A stretch of DNA of 64,000 bases from Mallotus nudiflorus (Eukaryota > Streptophyta > Magnoliopsida > Malpighiales > Euphorbiaceae), in NCBI GenBank assembly GCA_947683625.1, contig CANTUR010001408.1, positions 1 through 64,000 of the forward strand, read 5' to 3'. Positions 11,565 to 22,358 of this stretch are shown piece by piece. Under the pieces are notes generated by a model. That model was not told the origin of the DNA and searched no databases. It saw only the letters and a list, made by a program, of their open reading frames with translations. The translations under genes and the position numbers were made by a program. The stretch's first letter is position 1. Each line of letters opens with the position of its first letter.

Positions 11565-11829
11565 GAAACCATGAGTTTCTAAAAATCTCTATTCTTCTTC
11601 TCTAATGGCTTATGAATAATAACTATCTCTTCTACTTTTTATTAAAGAGTATATTTTATACTTGCCTCCAGTGAGGATATAGTATATTAAAAAATTTAAT
11701 AATAGATTATCTTGTTTACCAATTTTATTAAGATTATAGTTAGGTGAATTGGAAAAAAAGGACAGGCTATTTACCCGAAAATTGGTTGTTATGATTATAA
11801 GTACAACTTTGGGCTAGTCCATGATATAA

Positions 11830-12567
11830 TTCATTTAATTATGATCTAGGTAGAGCTCGAATCTGTAGTACGTCACTCAAAATCTTGTCTAAATGGTCAT
11901 CTAGCCCATCCAGAAAGGTATAAACTCTATCTTCTTAGATATTGACATTATAGATCTGAATATCCTTAGCACACTTCATTGTGTTTTGTCTTTGAAAGTT
12001 TATCTTCCTTTATAATCCTTAGAGATTATTGTACTATGATTCAATAAGTCCTCTTACCTACCTCTTCCGAGCTACTTGCCTTTTTAGCTTGTACACTTAA
12101 GAAGTGTTTGATCCATAAAAAAAGTGATAGCACTAGAGTCTCATACCTATTTTGCATCTGGATATCGAATGAGGTTGCCAATCAGAGATGGATCCATTGA
12201 GTTTATCAACCATCCTTTTACAGTGGCATTCTCCATCCTCCACTTCCAAAAAGTTAGATTTGTTGACTCGGGCTGAGGAGTGTCACCGAGGATATATTCT
12301 AGTTTGTCTTTGCCCATTATGTACATCTCCATTACTTGAGACCAAAGGGCATAGTTTTTTCCATCAAGTTTAATACCCATCTGGGTATTGAAATTTATCA
12401 TGATCCAAAAGCTGGTGGGTTTAAGGTTTGGGTCAATACTTGTTGCGTCTTCATCATTAACTCGTCTAGAATAGTAGTAGAAGGTTTCTCCTTTGTCGCC
12501 ATTAGGTCTGTCAATTCTGCCATTGTTCTTGGTTTTAGAGCCTTCGGATCATCCTGCTCTGATACAA
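11830..12567 (-). pseudogene. Ty1/copia gag relic with primer-binding site
   Basis: Minus-strand remnant of a copia Gag (UBN2-type). The open piece 12401-12147 (84 codons) contains LDGKNYALWSQVMEMYIMGK and WRMENATVKGWLINSMDP, typical for the start of plant copia Gag. After a stop the family continues in broken frame to about 11830 (FLDGLDDHLDKI). Upstream on the same strand at 12567-12556 is TTGTATCAGAGC, a one-mismatch primer-binding site for initiator tRNA-Met, preceding a short leader into Gag. No protease, integrase or RT follows, so only the 5' end of the element remains. The LTR should lie at about 12570-12740; its limits could not be fixed. Confidence 0.75.
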
Positions 12568-13083
12568 TATTAACAATAAGGATTTGAGAGTAGAATTGAG
12601 GGAATTTTTCTTCATATATCTTCCTTTAAAAATACAATATATATATATACACACACACACACACATCTATCTTTAGTAGTATAATCACTAATTTACATCA
12701 ATCATTCATAATTTACATAAATCAATTCCTTGATTTCCTCCCTTAATCTTCTTACTTCATAATTTTGTAATTATTCCATTCACACTATTCAACAAATGAA
12801 ACATATAAATTAATAAAAATATACATTAAATGTTAGAATTAAAAATATTTATCAAAAGTAAATAATTTTTATATTTTAAAAAAATTATAATAATATTTTT
12901 ATAATACATAATTATAATATTAATTTTTAATATATAAAAATAATTACAATGTTAGTTTTTTTATAAAAGAAATTTTAGTTGTTAAATGTTGTTTAATTCT
13001 CATTTCCATTATCATTCCCTAGTGAAATCAAATACTTTTTTAAAATTTTTATTTTCTTTTCCATTCCTTCTCATTTTCATTCT
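12568..13083. other. AT-rich DNA, probable copia LTR remnant, (AT)n(AC)n tract
   Basis: A compound AT/AC microsatellite lies at 12637-12665. The first 170 bases probably include the LTR of the gag relic on the minus strand. The rest is AT-rich with no gene seen. Confidence 0.45.
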
Positions 13084-13463
13084 TGATAATTGATCTCTGG
13101 AACTCCTGGGCTAGGCATCCTGCAAAGCACGAACAGGGGGTAAGGTGAGAGGTAGGGGGAATCCCCACAAGCCTAAGTTAGAGAATAGAAGCAGGGAGAA
13201 GGTGAGATAGCTTGAATGTGTGAGAATGAGATGTCCCCTTATGAGGGGTATAGGGTTCTATATATAGCAATACTCAAACCTGGGAGGAGTTGGATTTCTT
13301 GTGGTTCAATGAATGATAATCTTTATAGGAGAGTGTTCCCTCTTCTGTTAGGATTCCTCTTTGAGGTAGTTCCTTGGACGGATCTGTCTTCTCCCTTATC
13401 CAAGTGTTCCTATTTAGGGGGTGGAGGACCCCTAATTAGGTGGGAACATTCTAGATAATATCA
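13084..13463 (-). repeat. 3' LTR of the Tat element
   Basis: 380 bp, TGATA to TATCA, pairing with 21968-22358. On the minus strand TATATATAGAACC at about 13256-13268 is a plausible LTR TATA box. The copy lacks the short segment ACACTCTGATG found in the partner near 22057. Confidence 0.9.
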
Positions 13464-13468
13464 AGAGT

Positions 13469-13486
13469 CCCCCCCCCCCCCCCCCC
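13469..13486 (-). repeat. Poly-G polypurine tract of the Tat element
   Basis: Eighteen uninterrupted C on the plus strand, that is G18 on the element's strand, lie six bases from the inner edge of the 3' LTR, exactly where the primer for plus-strand DNA synthesis is expected. The length may be unreliable because homopolymers sequence badly. Confidence 0.7.
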
Positions 13487-13779
13487 GAGGTATTCAGATA
13501 TTTATGTCCGTCGCGTCTGAGTAGGATGTAGATGTCTTCGTAAGTGTTATAAGATGCAGGTGAGCTGAGGTGGCCAGCCTCAGTCACAATAACCAGAGCT
13601 TGGTGTCGAGTATTTTGGTTGGTCATCATCGAATCATAACCTGTGGAGCTGGGGTACCTGACGAGTGGGTATGAGCACCGTAATAGATTAACCCATCCAT
13701 TTTAGAACAAGACAGAACCAGTCGTCACTGGATTTTTAGATGCTCGATGCATGGACATGAGTCTTTTCGAGCTCGGATC

Positions 13780-14100
13780 CTCAGTATTATGGAAGTGACC
13801 TGAGGGTGCCAGTTTCAATCACTAGGCTTAGATACTTGAGACTTAGATGCTTGGCTTAGGGACGCGAGGTTTACATGCTCAGAACCTCAGTGCTACAGAA
13901 GCGACCTGAGGGTGCCAGCTTCAGTCACTGGACTTATGTGCTCGAGACTTAGATGCTCAGCTCAGGAGCGCGAGGGCTTACATGCTTGGAACCTCAATAC
14001 TACGGAAGCGACCTGAGGGTGCCGGCTTCAGTCATTGGACTTATGTGCTCGAGATTTAGATGCTTCAGCTCAGGGGCACGAGGCTTACATGCTCAGAATG
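13780..14100. repeat. Minisatellite of about 106 bp, three units
   Basis: Units begin at about 13780 (CCTCAGTATTATGGAAG), 13886 (CCTCAGTGCTACAGAAG) and 13991 (CCTCAATACTACGGAAG). Each carries GACCTGAGGGTGCC, then TTCAGTCACTGG or a close variant, then CGAGACTTAGATGCT or a variant. The array lies between the antisense gene and the 3' LTR, in the untranslated 3' part of the Tat element. Weaker copies of the same words occur from about 13550. Confidence 0.85.
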
Positions 14101-14585
14101 GGCTAGGAGTGATGCTTAAAATGTCTCCTGAGTTGCTTGATGGAGCGGCCCCACTCAAAAATGTGGGTGGGCCAACATGTGGTGATTTTACTTCAACTCT
14201 TGAGATCACGTGGGTTGATGGGTTATTTCGTGTGCTAGTAAACAAAACGCTAGTACCGCCATTATCATGACTCTTCACCTAATGGGTTATTTTATTCCCA
14301 ACAGGCCTTTGGTGGCCTAGGGAGGAGCGCAGCAATAATGAGGGTAGTTAATGGTGTGCTTCCAAGTCCTTTCATGTCTCTACAAACACTGTTGTGCTTG
14401 CTAACCTGGCACATTTTGCTTTCTTCACTTTTTTATTTTTTATTTTTATTGTGTTTCTACTGCCTCCACTATTTCTATTTCTTCCTGCCATAATTCTTGC
14501 TTGAGGTGACCAGGTGATTCTTTTCATCTTTTCTTCCCTCTCTTTTTGCCCTTTTTTTTGCTATTGTGTTTTCCCCTTCTTTATT

Positions 14586-16424
14586 ATGGCTCCTTGGGAA
14601 GAAATTAGTTCTGACCTCTTTGTGTCCAACATAGATAGCGAATTGCTAGGGTGGTATCGGTGGCGGTTCTATATCCCCATCGATTATGCCCTCCATACTG
14701 TAGATAGGAGATTTAGGGCGCATACCCTTTTATCAGGGCTAAGTAGATTAGTAGTGTATTTCGATCAGTTAGAGGGGGGTTTAAAATTTCCCTTAGATCC
14801 CTTTGTCAAAGACTTTCTTAATAGGAATAACATTGTGCCCGGTCAGCTTTATCCAAATAGTTATAGGATACTGACCGGGTTTATCCAGCTGATGCATGAA
14901 GAGGGTAGGGATCTCGATCTAGATGTCCTCCGGTATTTGTACAGGCTGACTAGGAAGAAGGGAGAGCTAATGTTCTCCCTGTCGGCTGTACCCAACCATT
15001 CACTTTTTGTTAAACTTCTGGATCTCCACAAGAAGTGGAGATACCATTTTTTCGTTGTGGAGTATCAATCGGACATCCTAAATGTTCGGAGGATATGGTC
15101 GGACGAGTGTCATAAAGTGACCCGTCCATTAAAACTTTTCGATCCTGATACAGAGTTAGTTTTACGACTATATCTAGATGGACTTACCAAAGCTCGATCC
15201 GTGAAAGATGCATCCCGGAGGTATCTGTGGAGAGTCTATCCGAGTCACGACCATTCCCCTGGTATGATTATTTTGCTTTGAGCTTTTTTTTTCGACTAGT
15301 CTTATTTTTCCATCTGTAGATGGCTGACTTTTTTAATTTTACGGGTGAGATTTTCCTAATAGATGAGCCAACTGCAGTGGAGGAGGTTCGGATTTCTCCT
15401 TTCCTGGAACCTGAGGCTTTTGCGGCTTCGGAGGCGATTCCCGTCGACCCCAAGGGCAAGGCACCGGTGGAAAGCGAGTGGCCAGTGTGGGTCAAGCTTA
15501 GAAAAAGGCGACTGATCGACCCAGGGTCAAATGCAGAGGAGCTGGACGAAGAGATTTACGTCCAGCATTCGTGATTATCTGGTTGTCCGGATATGTGGGG
15601 CTGGATATTGAAGAGGATGAAGCCCTCGAGCATCTCCAACAGTCAAGTACGGGACCAGTACCGAGTCATTGCGGTTACCTGGTGACATGCAGCGTTGGTC
15701 GGAGAGGGCCCGGACTGGTTGCTAGATTCCATGATCGGCTAGTCGCTGGAGGTAAGCGAGTTTCTGCTACTTGATACAATTATTGTACTTACTTCTTAAC
15801 TAAGTTGTTTGGTTATTTTAGCAGATAACTCAGGCCTTGCTGCTGGCGAAGGATCAGTACTTCTACTTGAAGAGCCAGTACAGCTTAAAGGAAACTGAGG
15901 TGGGGACGATAGCTATAGATTTTGAGAAGAAGCTGAATAGCGCTATGGCAGCTCTAGAGCATTGCCAGACAGGATATGTGGAGGCCAAATCTGATGCGGA
16001 GGCGAATCAGAAAAAGGTTTATGAGCTTGAACATAGCTAGGCCCAACTGATAAGGAGGATCGAGGAGCAGGATCTTTAGATTGTTGAGCTTCAGGGGAGA
16101 TCGGCGAAGCTTGAGAAATCTCATGCGAATGATAAGAAGGCATGTCAAAGCATGGTAGGGGGTTTCTTAAGGCATACTAGGCTGAGTGCAAAAGGATCCT
16201 GCTCTCTGCAAGACTCAGGATTAGACTTGGGGGCGTTAGACCGGATAACTCCAGCCGACCTTGCCAAGCTTGCGGCGGAGGAGGATGCCCATCGAAAAGC
16301 CAGTTCCTTTCCTATGAGGGAGTTTGAAGAGGCCGCTGTTGTAGCTGGGTCTGCCGAGCGTCCAGAGGCTACTGATGTTGCTCCCCCTCAGTTTTCGAGC
16401 CTAGGGGTCCGAGTGATCAAATAA
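14586..16424 (+). pseudogene. Antisense extra gene of the Tat element (putative gypsy-type domain)
   Basis: Gene on the opposite strand to the element's pol. The first part (ATG 14586; open to 15281) resembles the plant 'putative gypsy-type transposon' domain, with a PLDPFVKDFLNRNNIVPGQL segment, then PNSYRILTGFIQLM and HKKWRYHFFVV. Later parts follow in separate frames: 15320-15574 (acidic; EPEAFAASEA, KGKAPVESEW), 15600-15770, and 15837-16424, Ala/Glu/Lys-rich with heptads, a likely coiled coil (FEKKLNSAMAALEHCQ). Possible GT-AG introns are 15262-15319 and 15752-15824, but the first does not keep the frame. TAG stops at about 16038 and 16077 break the last part. It ends 125 bp from the end of pol, tail to tail. 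Its role is not established; a DNA- or RNA-binding or regulatory role is only a guess. Confidence 0.7.
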
Positions 16425-16549
16425 TAAAGTAGATATGTATAGGTTGATGTACATCTCCTTTTTTTTTGTAACTAATCATGTGTAAAGACATTCTTTATCA
16501 ATGAAGATACTTTTTATTATTGAATCAGATCGGGTATTTGAGTACAAGT

Positions 16550-17800
16550 TTATTGATAATATTTCCTGAGAGAGTCTGAGTTCCAGAACCTCAGTAATTC
16601 TTTGCCTCCTCTTTCTCTTAGTTTGTACGCCCCTTCGTTGTGCATTCTGAGATCTGATATGGCCCTTCCCAATTCGGACCTAACTTACCGGTGCCTAAGG
16701 TGCCTTTGCCAATATTTGCTCTTCTTAGTACCAAATTACCTGTCCTGAATTGCTCTGTTGGTTTACGCATATGGTGGTACCAAGTTATTCTTTGCCAATG
16801 TGCCTCAGCTGTTGCTGAGCCGCCTTATTCTCTTTGTTCCTCTAGCACGTCAAGGCATAGCCGTGCGTCGGCGCTATTGACGGCGTGCTCGAGGTCTTGG
16901 CTTACCCGATAACTTGGGGGACCCAACCTCCACTAGAATTATTGCATCCATGCCATAAGTTAATCTGAATGGAATTTTACTAATGGATGATCGGGGTGTG
17001 GTTCTGTAGGCCCAGATTACATTGTTCAGCTCTTTGACCCAATTCCCCTTTTTATCGTTGAGTCTTTTCTTCAATCCTTGCTTGAGGATTCTGTTTATGA
17101 CCTCAGTTTGTCTGTTCGTCTGTGAGTGAGCTACTGAGGTGAAGCACAACTTTATTCCAAGGTCCGAGTAGAAACTTCTATACTTATGGTTGTTAAACTG
17201 TTTGCTATTGTCTATAATTAAAGTGTGGGGGATGCCAAATCTGTAAATGATCTCCTTCCAGAAAAAGTGTTGAATCTGGGCTTCTGTGATGGTTAGGACT
17301 GCTTCTGCTTCTACCCATATGGTAAAATGGTCAATGGCCATGATTAAGAACTTTTTCTGTGAGGTAGAGGGAGGGAAAGGACCAGGATGTCCATCCCCCA
17401 TATGGCGAAAGGCCAAGGGCTGCCAATGGGATGCAGAGGCAGAAGATTTATGGCTAAGTCAGGCATAGTGCTGGCAATGGGGAGATGATTGCGTTAGCTA
17501 TTGGGCATCCTTGGACATGGTGGGCCAATAATACCCTTGGAGCAGTGCCTTTCTAGTGAGTGAATAGTGGGACTCATGTGCACCATAGATTCCTTCATGG
17601 ATTTCTTGGAGTATGTAATTTCCCTCCTCCGGGGAAACGAACTTTGACCAAGGGTGCGATAGGGATTTTCAGTAGAGCTCCCCTCGATGGACATAATAGT
17701 GGGCTGCTTTGGCCTTGAGCTTCCGAGCTTGCAGCTTATCTTCTGGGAGTGTGTCGTGCTCAAGATATTGGATTATGGGTTGTATCCATTCTGAGACTAC
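16550..17800 (-). pseudogene. Integrase of the Tat element
   Basis: Integrase inserts the element's DNA copy. Minus strand: the zinc-binding part begins near 17800 (KLKAKAAHYYVHRGELY) and is broken. The core in the 180-codon open piece 17416-16874 has all three acidic positions: MAIDHFTIWVEAE, then LIIDNSKQF, then QTNRQTEVINR (Glu). The usual Gly in 'NGRQF' and 'NGQ' contexts is replaced by Ser and Arg. Beyond 16874 the C-terminal domain continues with stops, showing GKLGPNWEGPYQI at about 16670 and ending SLRKYYQ with TAA at 16552-16550. These are standard end motifs of Tat-type integrases. Confidence 0.8.
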
Positions 17801-17949
17801 CTGTGTTTTAAAAACTTCAGTGTCCTCTATGCTGGGACTGGTTAGTGATTCGTTAAAATTCATATCCCTAAATGCTTGACTATTCTTGGCTGCGGATTTA
17901 GCAAGGTAGTTGGCCTCACTGTTATCTTTCCTAGAATCTGGATGATCTT

Positions 17950-18640
17950 CCATTGGCCTCCGTCCTACTCGATGTGTTGCAAAAGTCCCTTGGCTTTGTC
18001 CACGTACTTGGTAATATAGGTATCTTTGACTTGAAATGCTCTGCTTACTTGGTTGACTACTATTTAGGAATCTGAGTGTATGATGAGGTGTTCGGCCCTG
18101 ACCTCAGTGGCCAACTTCAAAACCTGTGATGAGTGCTTCGTACTCGGCTGCATTGTTGGTGGCATTATACTCTATACAGACTGCATACTAGATATGAACC
18201 TTATGCGGCCCCCTGAGGATTATTCCTATGCCAGAACCCTGAGCTGAGGATGCTCCGTGAACATAGAGCTTCCATTATGGTATTTTGGTCAAGGCAATGT
18301 CTTTCGTAGCTATTTTTTGCATAAAATCTGCTAATGCCTGGGCTTTCATCTACTGTCGGGGCTCGTAATCAATATTAAACTCGCCGAGTAAGACTGACCA
18401 TTGCACTAAGCCTGCTTGAAGTCTCCGGTCTCTATAATATTTTTCACAGCGGGAAATGGGATCAGACCATAATATGGTGAGCTTGGAAGTAGTGTCGAAG
18501 CTTTCGAGAAGCATGAACACAACCAAGGCTAACTTGTCCAGCATGGGGTACCGAACTTCAGGTCCTCGGAGCATCTTACTGACATAGTAAACAGGGCTTT
18601 ACTGGCTTCCCGCTTCCCTTACCAGTACTGAAGCGATGCA
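17950..18640 (-). pseudogene. Dual RNase H region of the Tat element
   Basis: Two RNase H-like pieces follow RT on the minus strand. The first, 18574-18350, carries YPMLDKLALVVFMLLES and GLVQWSVLLGEFNIDYEPRQ, the end of the gypsy RNase H. The second, about 18340-17950, shows GSGIGIILRGP and then NNAAEYEAL at 18161-18129, the signature of the additional archaeal-like RNase H of the Tat lineage. Stops interrupt the second domain. A duplicated RNase H separates Tat elements from other plant gypsy lineages except Athila relatives. Confidence 0.75.
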
Positions 18641-19841
18641 TTATCGACCAATAGAGAGGTATAAATATAAGGTCTCATTCGGTATCAGATGACTGATTAA
18701 AGGTAAGGAAGACAAGAATCTTTTAATTTCTTCAAATGTTGCCTGACAATCAGCGGACCATTGAAACTTTTCAAAATTTTTGAGAGCTCTGAACAATGGT
18801 AGACATCGCCTAGTCGAGCAAGAAATAAAATGCCCCAGTGCGGTTATTCTACCATTTAGCTTTTGTATATCACGGATGTTCTTCGGTGCCTCCATGTTAA
18901 GTATGGCTTCCATTTTTTTTAGGTTGGCTTCAATGCCCCGGTGAGAAATCATGAACCCCAAGAACTTGCCTACTTGGACTCTGAAGACACATTTATCAGG
19001 ATTCAACTTGATCCTGGATTTGCCTCAGTAACTGGAGGACTCGATCCACATCCGCTGGGTGATGCTCAGGGTGCTTACTTTTGATGATGATGATGTTATC
19101 CATGTATACCTCTACGCTGGTTCCAATCTGGCTCTAGAGGACTTAGTTCATCATTCTTTAGTACGTGGCTCCAACATTTTTCAGTTCGAAGGGCATCACC
19201 TTGTAGTAGTACAACCCTTCATGAGTGACGAAGGATGTTTTCTCCTGATCTTCTTTCTTCATCGGGATCTAGTGATAACCTTGGGTAGCATCTATGAAGC
19301 TGTATAAGCCGTGGCCAATGGTGGAATCGACGAGCTGATCAATCGTGGGTAACGAGTAGCTATCCTTAGGGCCTGCTCAGTTGAGGTCAGTGTAGTCTAC
19401 ACACATTCTATACTTCCCGTTTGCTTTTTTAATAAGTACCACGTTGGCTACCTAGTCCGGGTGAGTAACCTCTTTAATGAGCCTGACTGCTAATAGCTTT
19501 GTCATTTCCTCGGCAATGATCTTTTATCTTTCGTAGGCAAAAGTTCTTTTCTTTTCTGTTATTGGCTTGGCTCCTGGTTTGATGTTTAGGCAGTGACAGG
19601 CAACCTGTGGGTCCACGCTGACGATTTCGAAGGCTTTAAAAGCAAAATCCTCTGAGTGTTTGGTAAGGACTTCCCTTATTGTGTCTTTGATGTTCTGATT
19701 AAGGGCATTGCCAATTTTCACAGACCTTCCTCCCCTGATTCGCAATGTCTCTGTGTCTTCCACCGATTGTGGGTTAGTGCCTTGCTTTTCAATTTCCCAT
19801 GCCTCTAAATGAAAAACCTCTGCTAGAGACTTCATAGCCAT
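18641..19841 (-). pseudogene. Reverse transcriptase of the Tat element
   Basis: Minus strand. The protease-RT linker and RT start are in 19841-19524 (VACHCLNIKPGAKPITEKKR, then FAYER). The catalytic box at about 19090-19115 reads VYMDNIIIK, so the second Asp of the YxDD motif is Asn. The thumb and connection part is 19006-18641 (MNPDKCVFRVQVGKFLGFMI; KLNGRITALGHFIS; FQWSADCQATFEEIK). Frames are broken between these pieces. Loss of the second catalytic Asp would by itself abolish polymerase activity. Confidence 0.8.
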
Positions 19842-20102
19842 CTGATAGCATTGTCTGGCTATTTACTGATCTCCCTAATAGTAAAGGTCCCCTCTTAACC
19901 ATAATTTTCATAGTTAATCGTCGAATGCTGGTGACTGCATCTGCTTCATAAGTGTCGGCCGTCCTAGTATCCCATTATAGGCTAGTGGTATGTCTACCAC
20001 GTTGAATGGAGTTTGGACAATTTTTTTTCCTCATCATCTTGGTTTTCAAATTCTAGGACCAGATCAACAATCCCCATTGGTTGCACCGTTCCCCCATAAA
20101 AA

Positions 20103-20357
20103 CTAGTGATGGGGTTCTGGATGGCCTTTAAGTTGGTGATGGAGCTGCCCATAGCTTTGTATGCATTCCAAGATTAAACATTGATAGCACTCCCCATTAT
20201 CGACCAGTAGCTTTTTAACCCGATACTTATTTATGCATACAGTTATCACCAGGGCATCCACTGTGAGGGTGATGTATATGCAAATCGTCTTTCGGGTTGA
20301 AAACGATGTCACTTCTCCTATGTATCGATTTTTCTCCTTTGATGTGCTTTTAACCAT
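20103..20357 (-). pseudogene. Aspartic protease of the Tat element
   Basis: Minus-strand open piece of 84 codons with TVDALVITVCINKYRVKKLL followed by VDNGECYQCL. Position and context match the retropepsin start 'HNDALVV...VLIDSGSS', but the active-site Asp-Ser/Thr-Gly is Asp-Asn-Gly here. Probably inactive. Confidence 0.65.
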
Positions 20358-20449
20358 TTCCCATTGTTTTCTCCCCCTACAATCATGTTGATTGTCCTAA
20401 TCGGCTCTTTCCTGCTTTCTTTACCTTAACTTTGTCATGTTCATGGTTT

Positions 20450-21800
20450 TCTAGGTTTCTGCTTCCCCTTGGTGCGTCAGTGAAATTATCAAGCTTTCCC
20501 CGCTGCACCAGTCTTTTCTATGGCACTCTTCAGTTCTGTGCAGCCTTCTATGTTATGGCTGTACTCTCGATGGTATTCGCAGTACTGGCCTCTGTCACGA
20601 GTAAATCTTCGGCTTGGGCTAATTCTCTTGGTCGGTGTAATCTCCACGCCATTCTGCCTGACCCACATGAGGATCTTCGATCGAGAGGTGTTCAGGGGTG
20701 TATATCTGTCCGCTTCCCTATCAAATCTATCTGCTGGATTTCTGAAATTCATTTTTGGCAAGCTTGCTTGTCTCTGTTTTGGCTATTCATCCTTGATCGA
20801 TAGCCTATCTTCTTCCCGACGCATCCTCTTGTCTTTGTCCATTTTTATCATCCGGTATCGCCATTGCCTCTGCAAAGGTATTCGGCTCCTTAGTCATTAT
20901 TTTGTCTTTTAGCTTTACGAGTCTGGTGCCATTTTTCAAAGCTTCCATGGAAACTTCATCAACGAGGTGCTCAATCTACATGGCTGTTTTATTGAAAAGG
21001 TCAAGGTAACCTCATAAAGATTTGTCAGCCTCCTATCGACACACTCGCAAGTCATTGATGTTTTTGGCGGGGGGATATTGGTGATGAATCTGATAATGAA
21101 CTGCTCCACTAGGTCCTCAAATGAAGTGACAGAATTTTCTAGGAGCCGATGAAACCATTTTTGGGCGCTCTTTATGAGTGTACTTGGGAAGACTCTGCAC
21201 ATGATTCCATCTTTGTTCGAAAAGTTGATATATGACTAATAGGGTCTCCTGTCCCATCGTACTGATCAAGCTGCGGGGTTCTGCTATCCATCACCCATTC
21301 TTCTTCCTTTCTAGGTTTAGTCCGGGCTTTGTACGTTGCTTCCTCAACCTTCTGCGCTAATTTTGAATCATCAAGAGCTGGGATGGACGAACTACACTCC
21401 CCTTCTGGTGCTTTAACCCTTCCCTGTGCTCATCCCTGGGGCTTGTTGGGGTGTTGTATTATCATTATTTGGAGCTGGCTCAGTATGCCTGCTCTGCATT
21501 ATAGAGCTTAGTTGTTGTTGCATCAAGGCTATTTGTGCCTGAATATTTTTTATCATGGCTTCTTTGCTTATTTGATCAAGGCTGAGTGTTTGGGTTATAA
21601 TGTTTAGGTTTAGAGTGGTTATTGTTGGTGTTTCTGGTAAGCTTGGAAAAGGTATTAAGGGTATTGATCGATGGTGCTGTAGTGGAGAGTAGTACGGGAG
21701 ATCTGTGCCCAAGGATAGGTATCTTGGGGTGTTTTCCTGAAGTGAAGGTGCATGTCCGGATGAGGCTCCAACATGCTACAAGGTGGGCGATGGTATTATT
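20450..21800 (-). pseudogene. Gag of the Tat element
   Basis: Minus-strand pieces in order: 21712-21413 (N-terminal, Gln/Thr/Ser-rich, AMIKNIQAQIALMQQQL, helical); 21202-20936, the retrotransposon Gag core (MCRVFPSTLIKSAQKWFHRL; SFEDLVEQFIIRFI); 20761-20489, the C-terminal part with YCEYHREYSHNIEGCTELK, a Cys/His motif typical of Tat/Athila Gag in place of a standard zinc knuckle. The pieces are in different frames, so no intact capsid protein is encoded. Confidence 0.75.
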
Positions 21801-21947
21801 GCTGGGAGAGGGTTTGAAAGGTCAGTCAAAAGGATAGGTGCAGAAGGATTGGTGCCGGCTTCAGGAATTTGGGCTGGAGGTGGGCTAGAAGTCATAGTGA
21901 AGGTGTCTTTAGCTTAGCAAGTAAATGAATGGCTTTTTCCAAGGAGT

Positions 21948-21965
21948 TCCCATAGACCGGCGCCA
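21948..21965 (-). other. Primer-binding site of the Tat element
   Basis: On the minus strand, two bases after the 5' LTR, TGGCGCCG starts the site. These eight bases match the 3' end complement of plant tRNA-Asp, commonly used by Tat and Athila elements; beyond them the match is poor, consistent with age. Confidence 0.65.
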
Positions 21966-21967
21966 TT

Positions 21968-22358
21968 TGATAACTGATCTCCCCGGAACTCCTAGGCTAG
22001 GCGTCTTACAAAGCACGAACAGAGGGCAAGTTGAGAGGTGGGGGGAATCCCCATAAACACTCTGATGCCTAAGTTAGAGAATAGAAGCAGGAGAAGGTGA
22101 GATAGCTTGAATGTGTGAGAATGAGATGTCCCTTTATAAGGGGTATAAGGTTCTATATATAACAATACTCAAACCTGGGAGGAGTTGGATTCCTTGTGGA
22201 TCAGTGAATCATAATTTTTGTAGGAGAGTGTTCCTTCTTCGGTTAGGATTTCTCTTTGGGGTAGTTTCTTGGACGGATTTATCTTCTCCCTTATCTAAGT
22301 GTTCCTATTTAGAGGGTGGAGAACCCCTAATTAGGTGGGAACATTCTAAATAGTATCA
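21968..22358 (-). repeat. 5' LTR of the Tat element
   Basis: 391 bp, TGATA to TATCA, partner of 13084-13463. On the minus strand TATATAGAACC at about 22150-22163 is a likely TATA box. Flanked on the right by ATTTT. Confidence 0.9.

Larger units (their letters stand above)
6125..11760 (+). mobile_element. Endogenous pararetrovirus (Caulimoviridae), decayed
   Basis: An integrated, inactivated plant DNA virus copy. The order read on the plus strand is movement protein (about 6125-6520), capsid region with CCHC knuckle (about 7550-8345), aspartic protease (about 8640-8900), reverse transcriptase (about 9130-9900), RNase H (10020-10390), then a region ending near 11340 and a non-coding stretch with TATA box and poly(A) signal. 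There are no LTRs and no integrase, which separates caulimovirids from LTR retrotransposons. Numerous stop codons and frame changes interrupt every module, so it cannot encode a virus. The combination of a movement protein with protease-RT-RNase H in one direction resembles petuvirus-like endogenous lineages, but the genus cannot be assigned by eye. The left end abuts the TPS relic; the right end fades into unassigned sequence before the copia gag relic. Confidence 0.85.
13084..22358 (-). mobile_element. Tat-lineage Ty3/gypsy retrotransposon with antisense gene
   Basis: A structurally complete, decayed element of about 9.3 kb on the minus strand. The LTRs are 13084-13463 (3') and 21968-22358 (5'). 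They begin TGATA and end TATCA and are roughly 90 percent alike by eye, so the insertion is old. Flanking bases are ATTCT on the left and ATTTT on the right, a probable worn 5-bp target duplication. Inside, minus strand: primer-binding site, gag (about 21800-20450), protease (about 20280), RT (about 19560-18600), RNase H, a second RNase H (about 18340-17950), integrase (17800-16550). On the plus strand at 14586-16424 is an extra gene. Dual RNase H and an antisense extra gene beside the 3' LTR are hallmarks of the Tat/Grande/Ogre group. Stops and frame breaks in every module mean it is non-autonomous. Confidence 0.88.

Noticed and set aside
13953..14270. 105-codon open frame
   Set aside because: Arises from the 106-bp minisatellite of the Tat element; the repeated peptide simply mirrors the DNA repeat.
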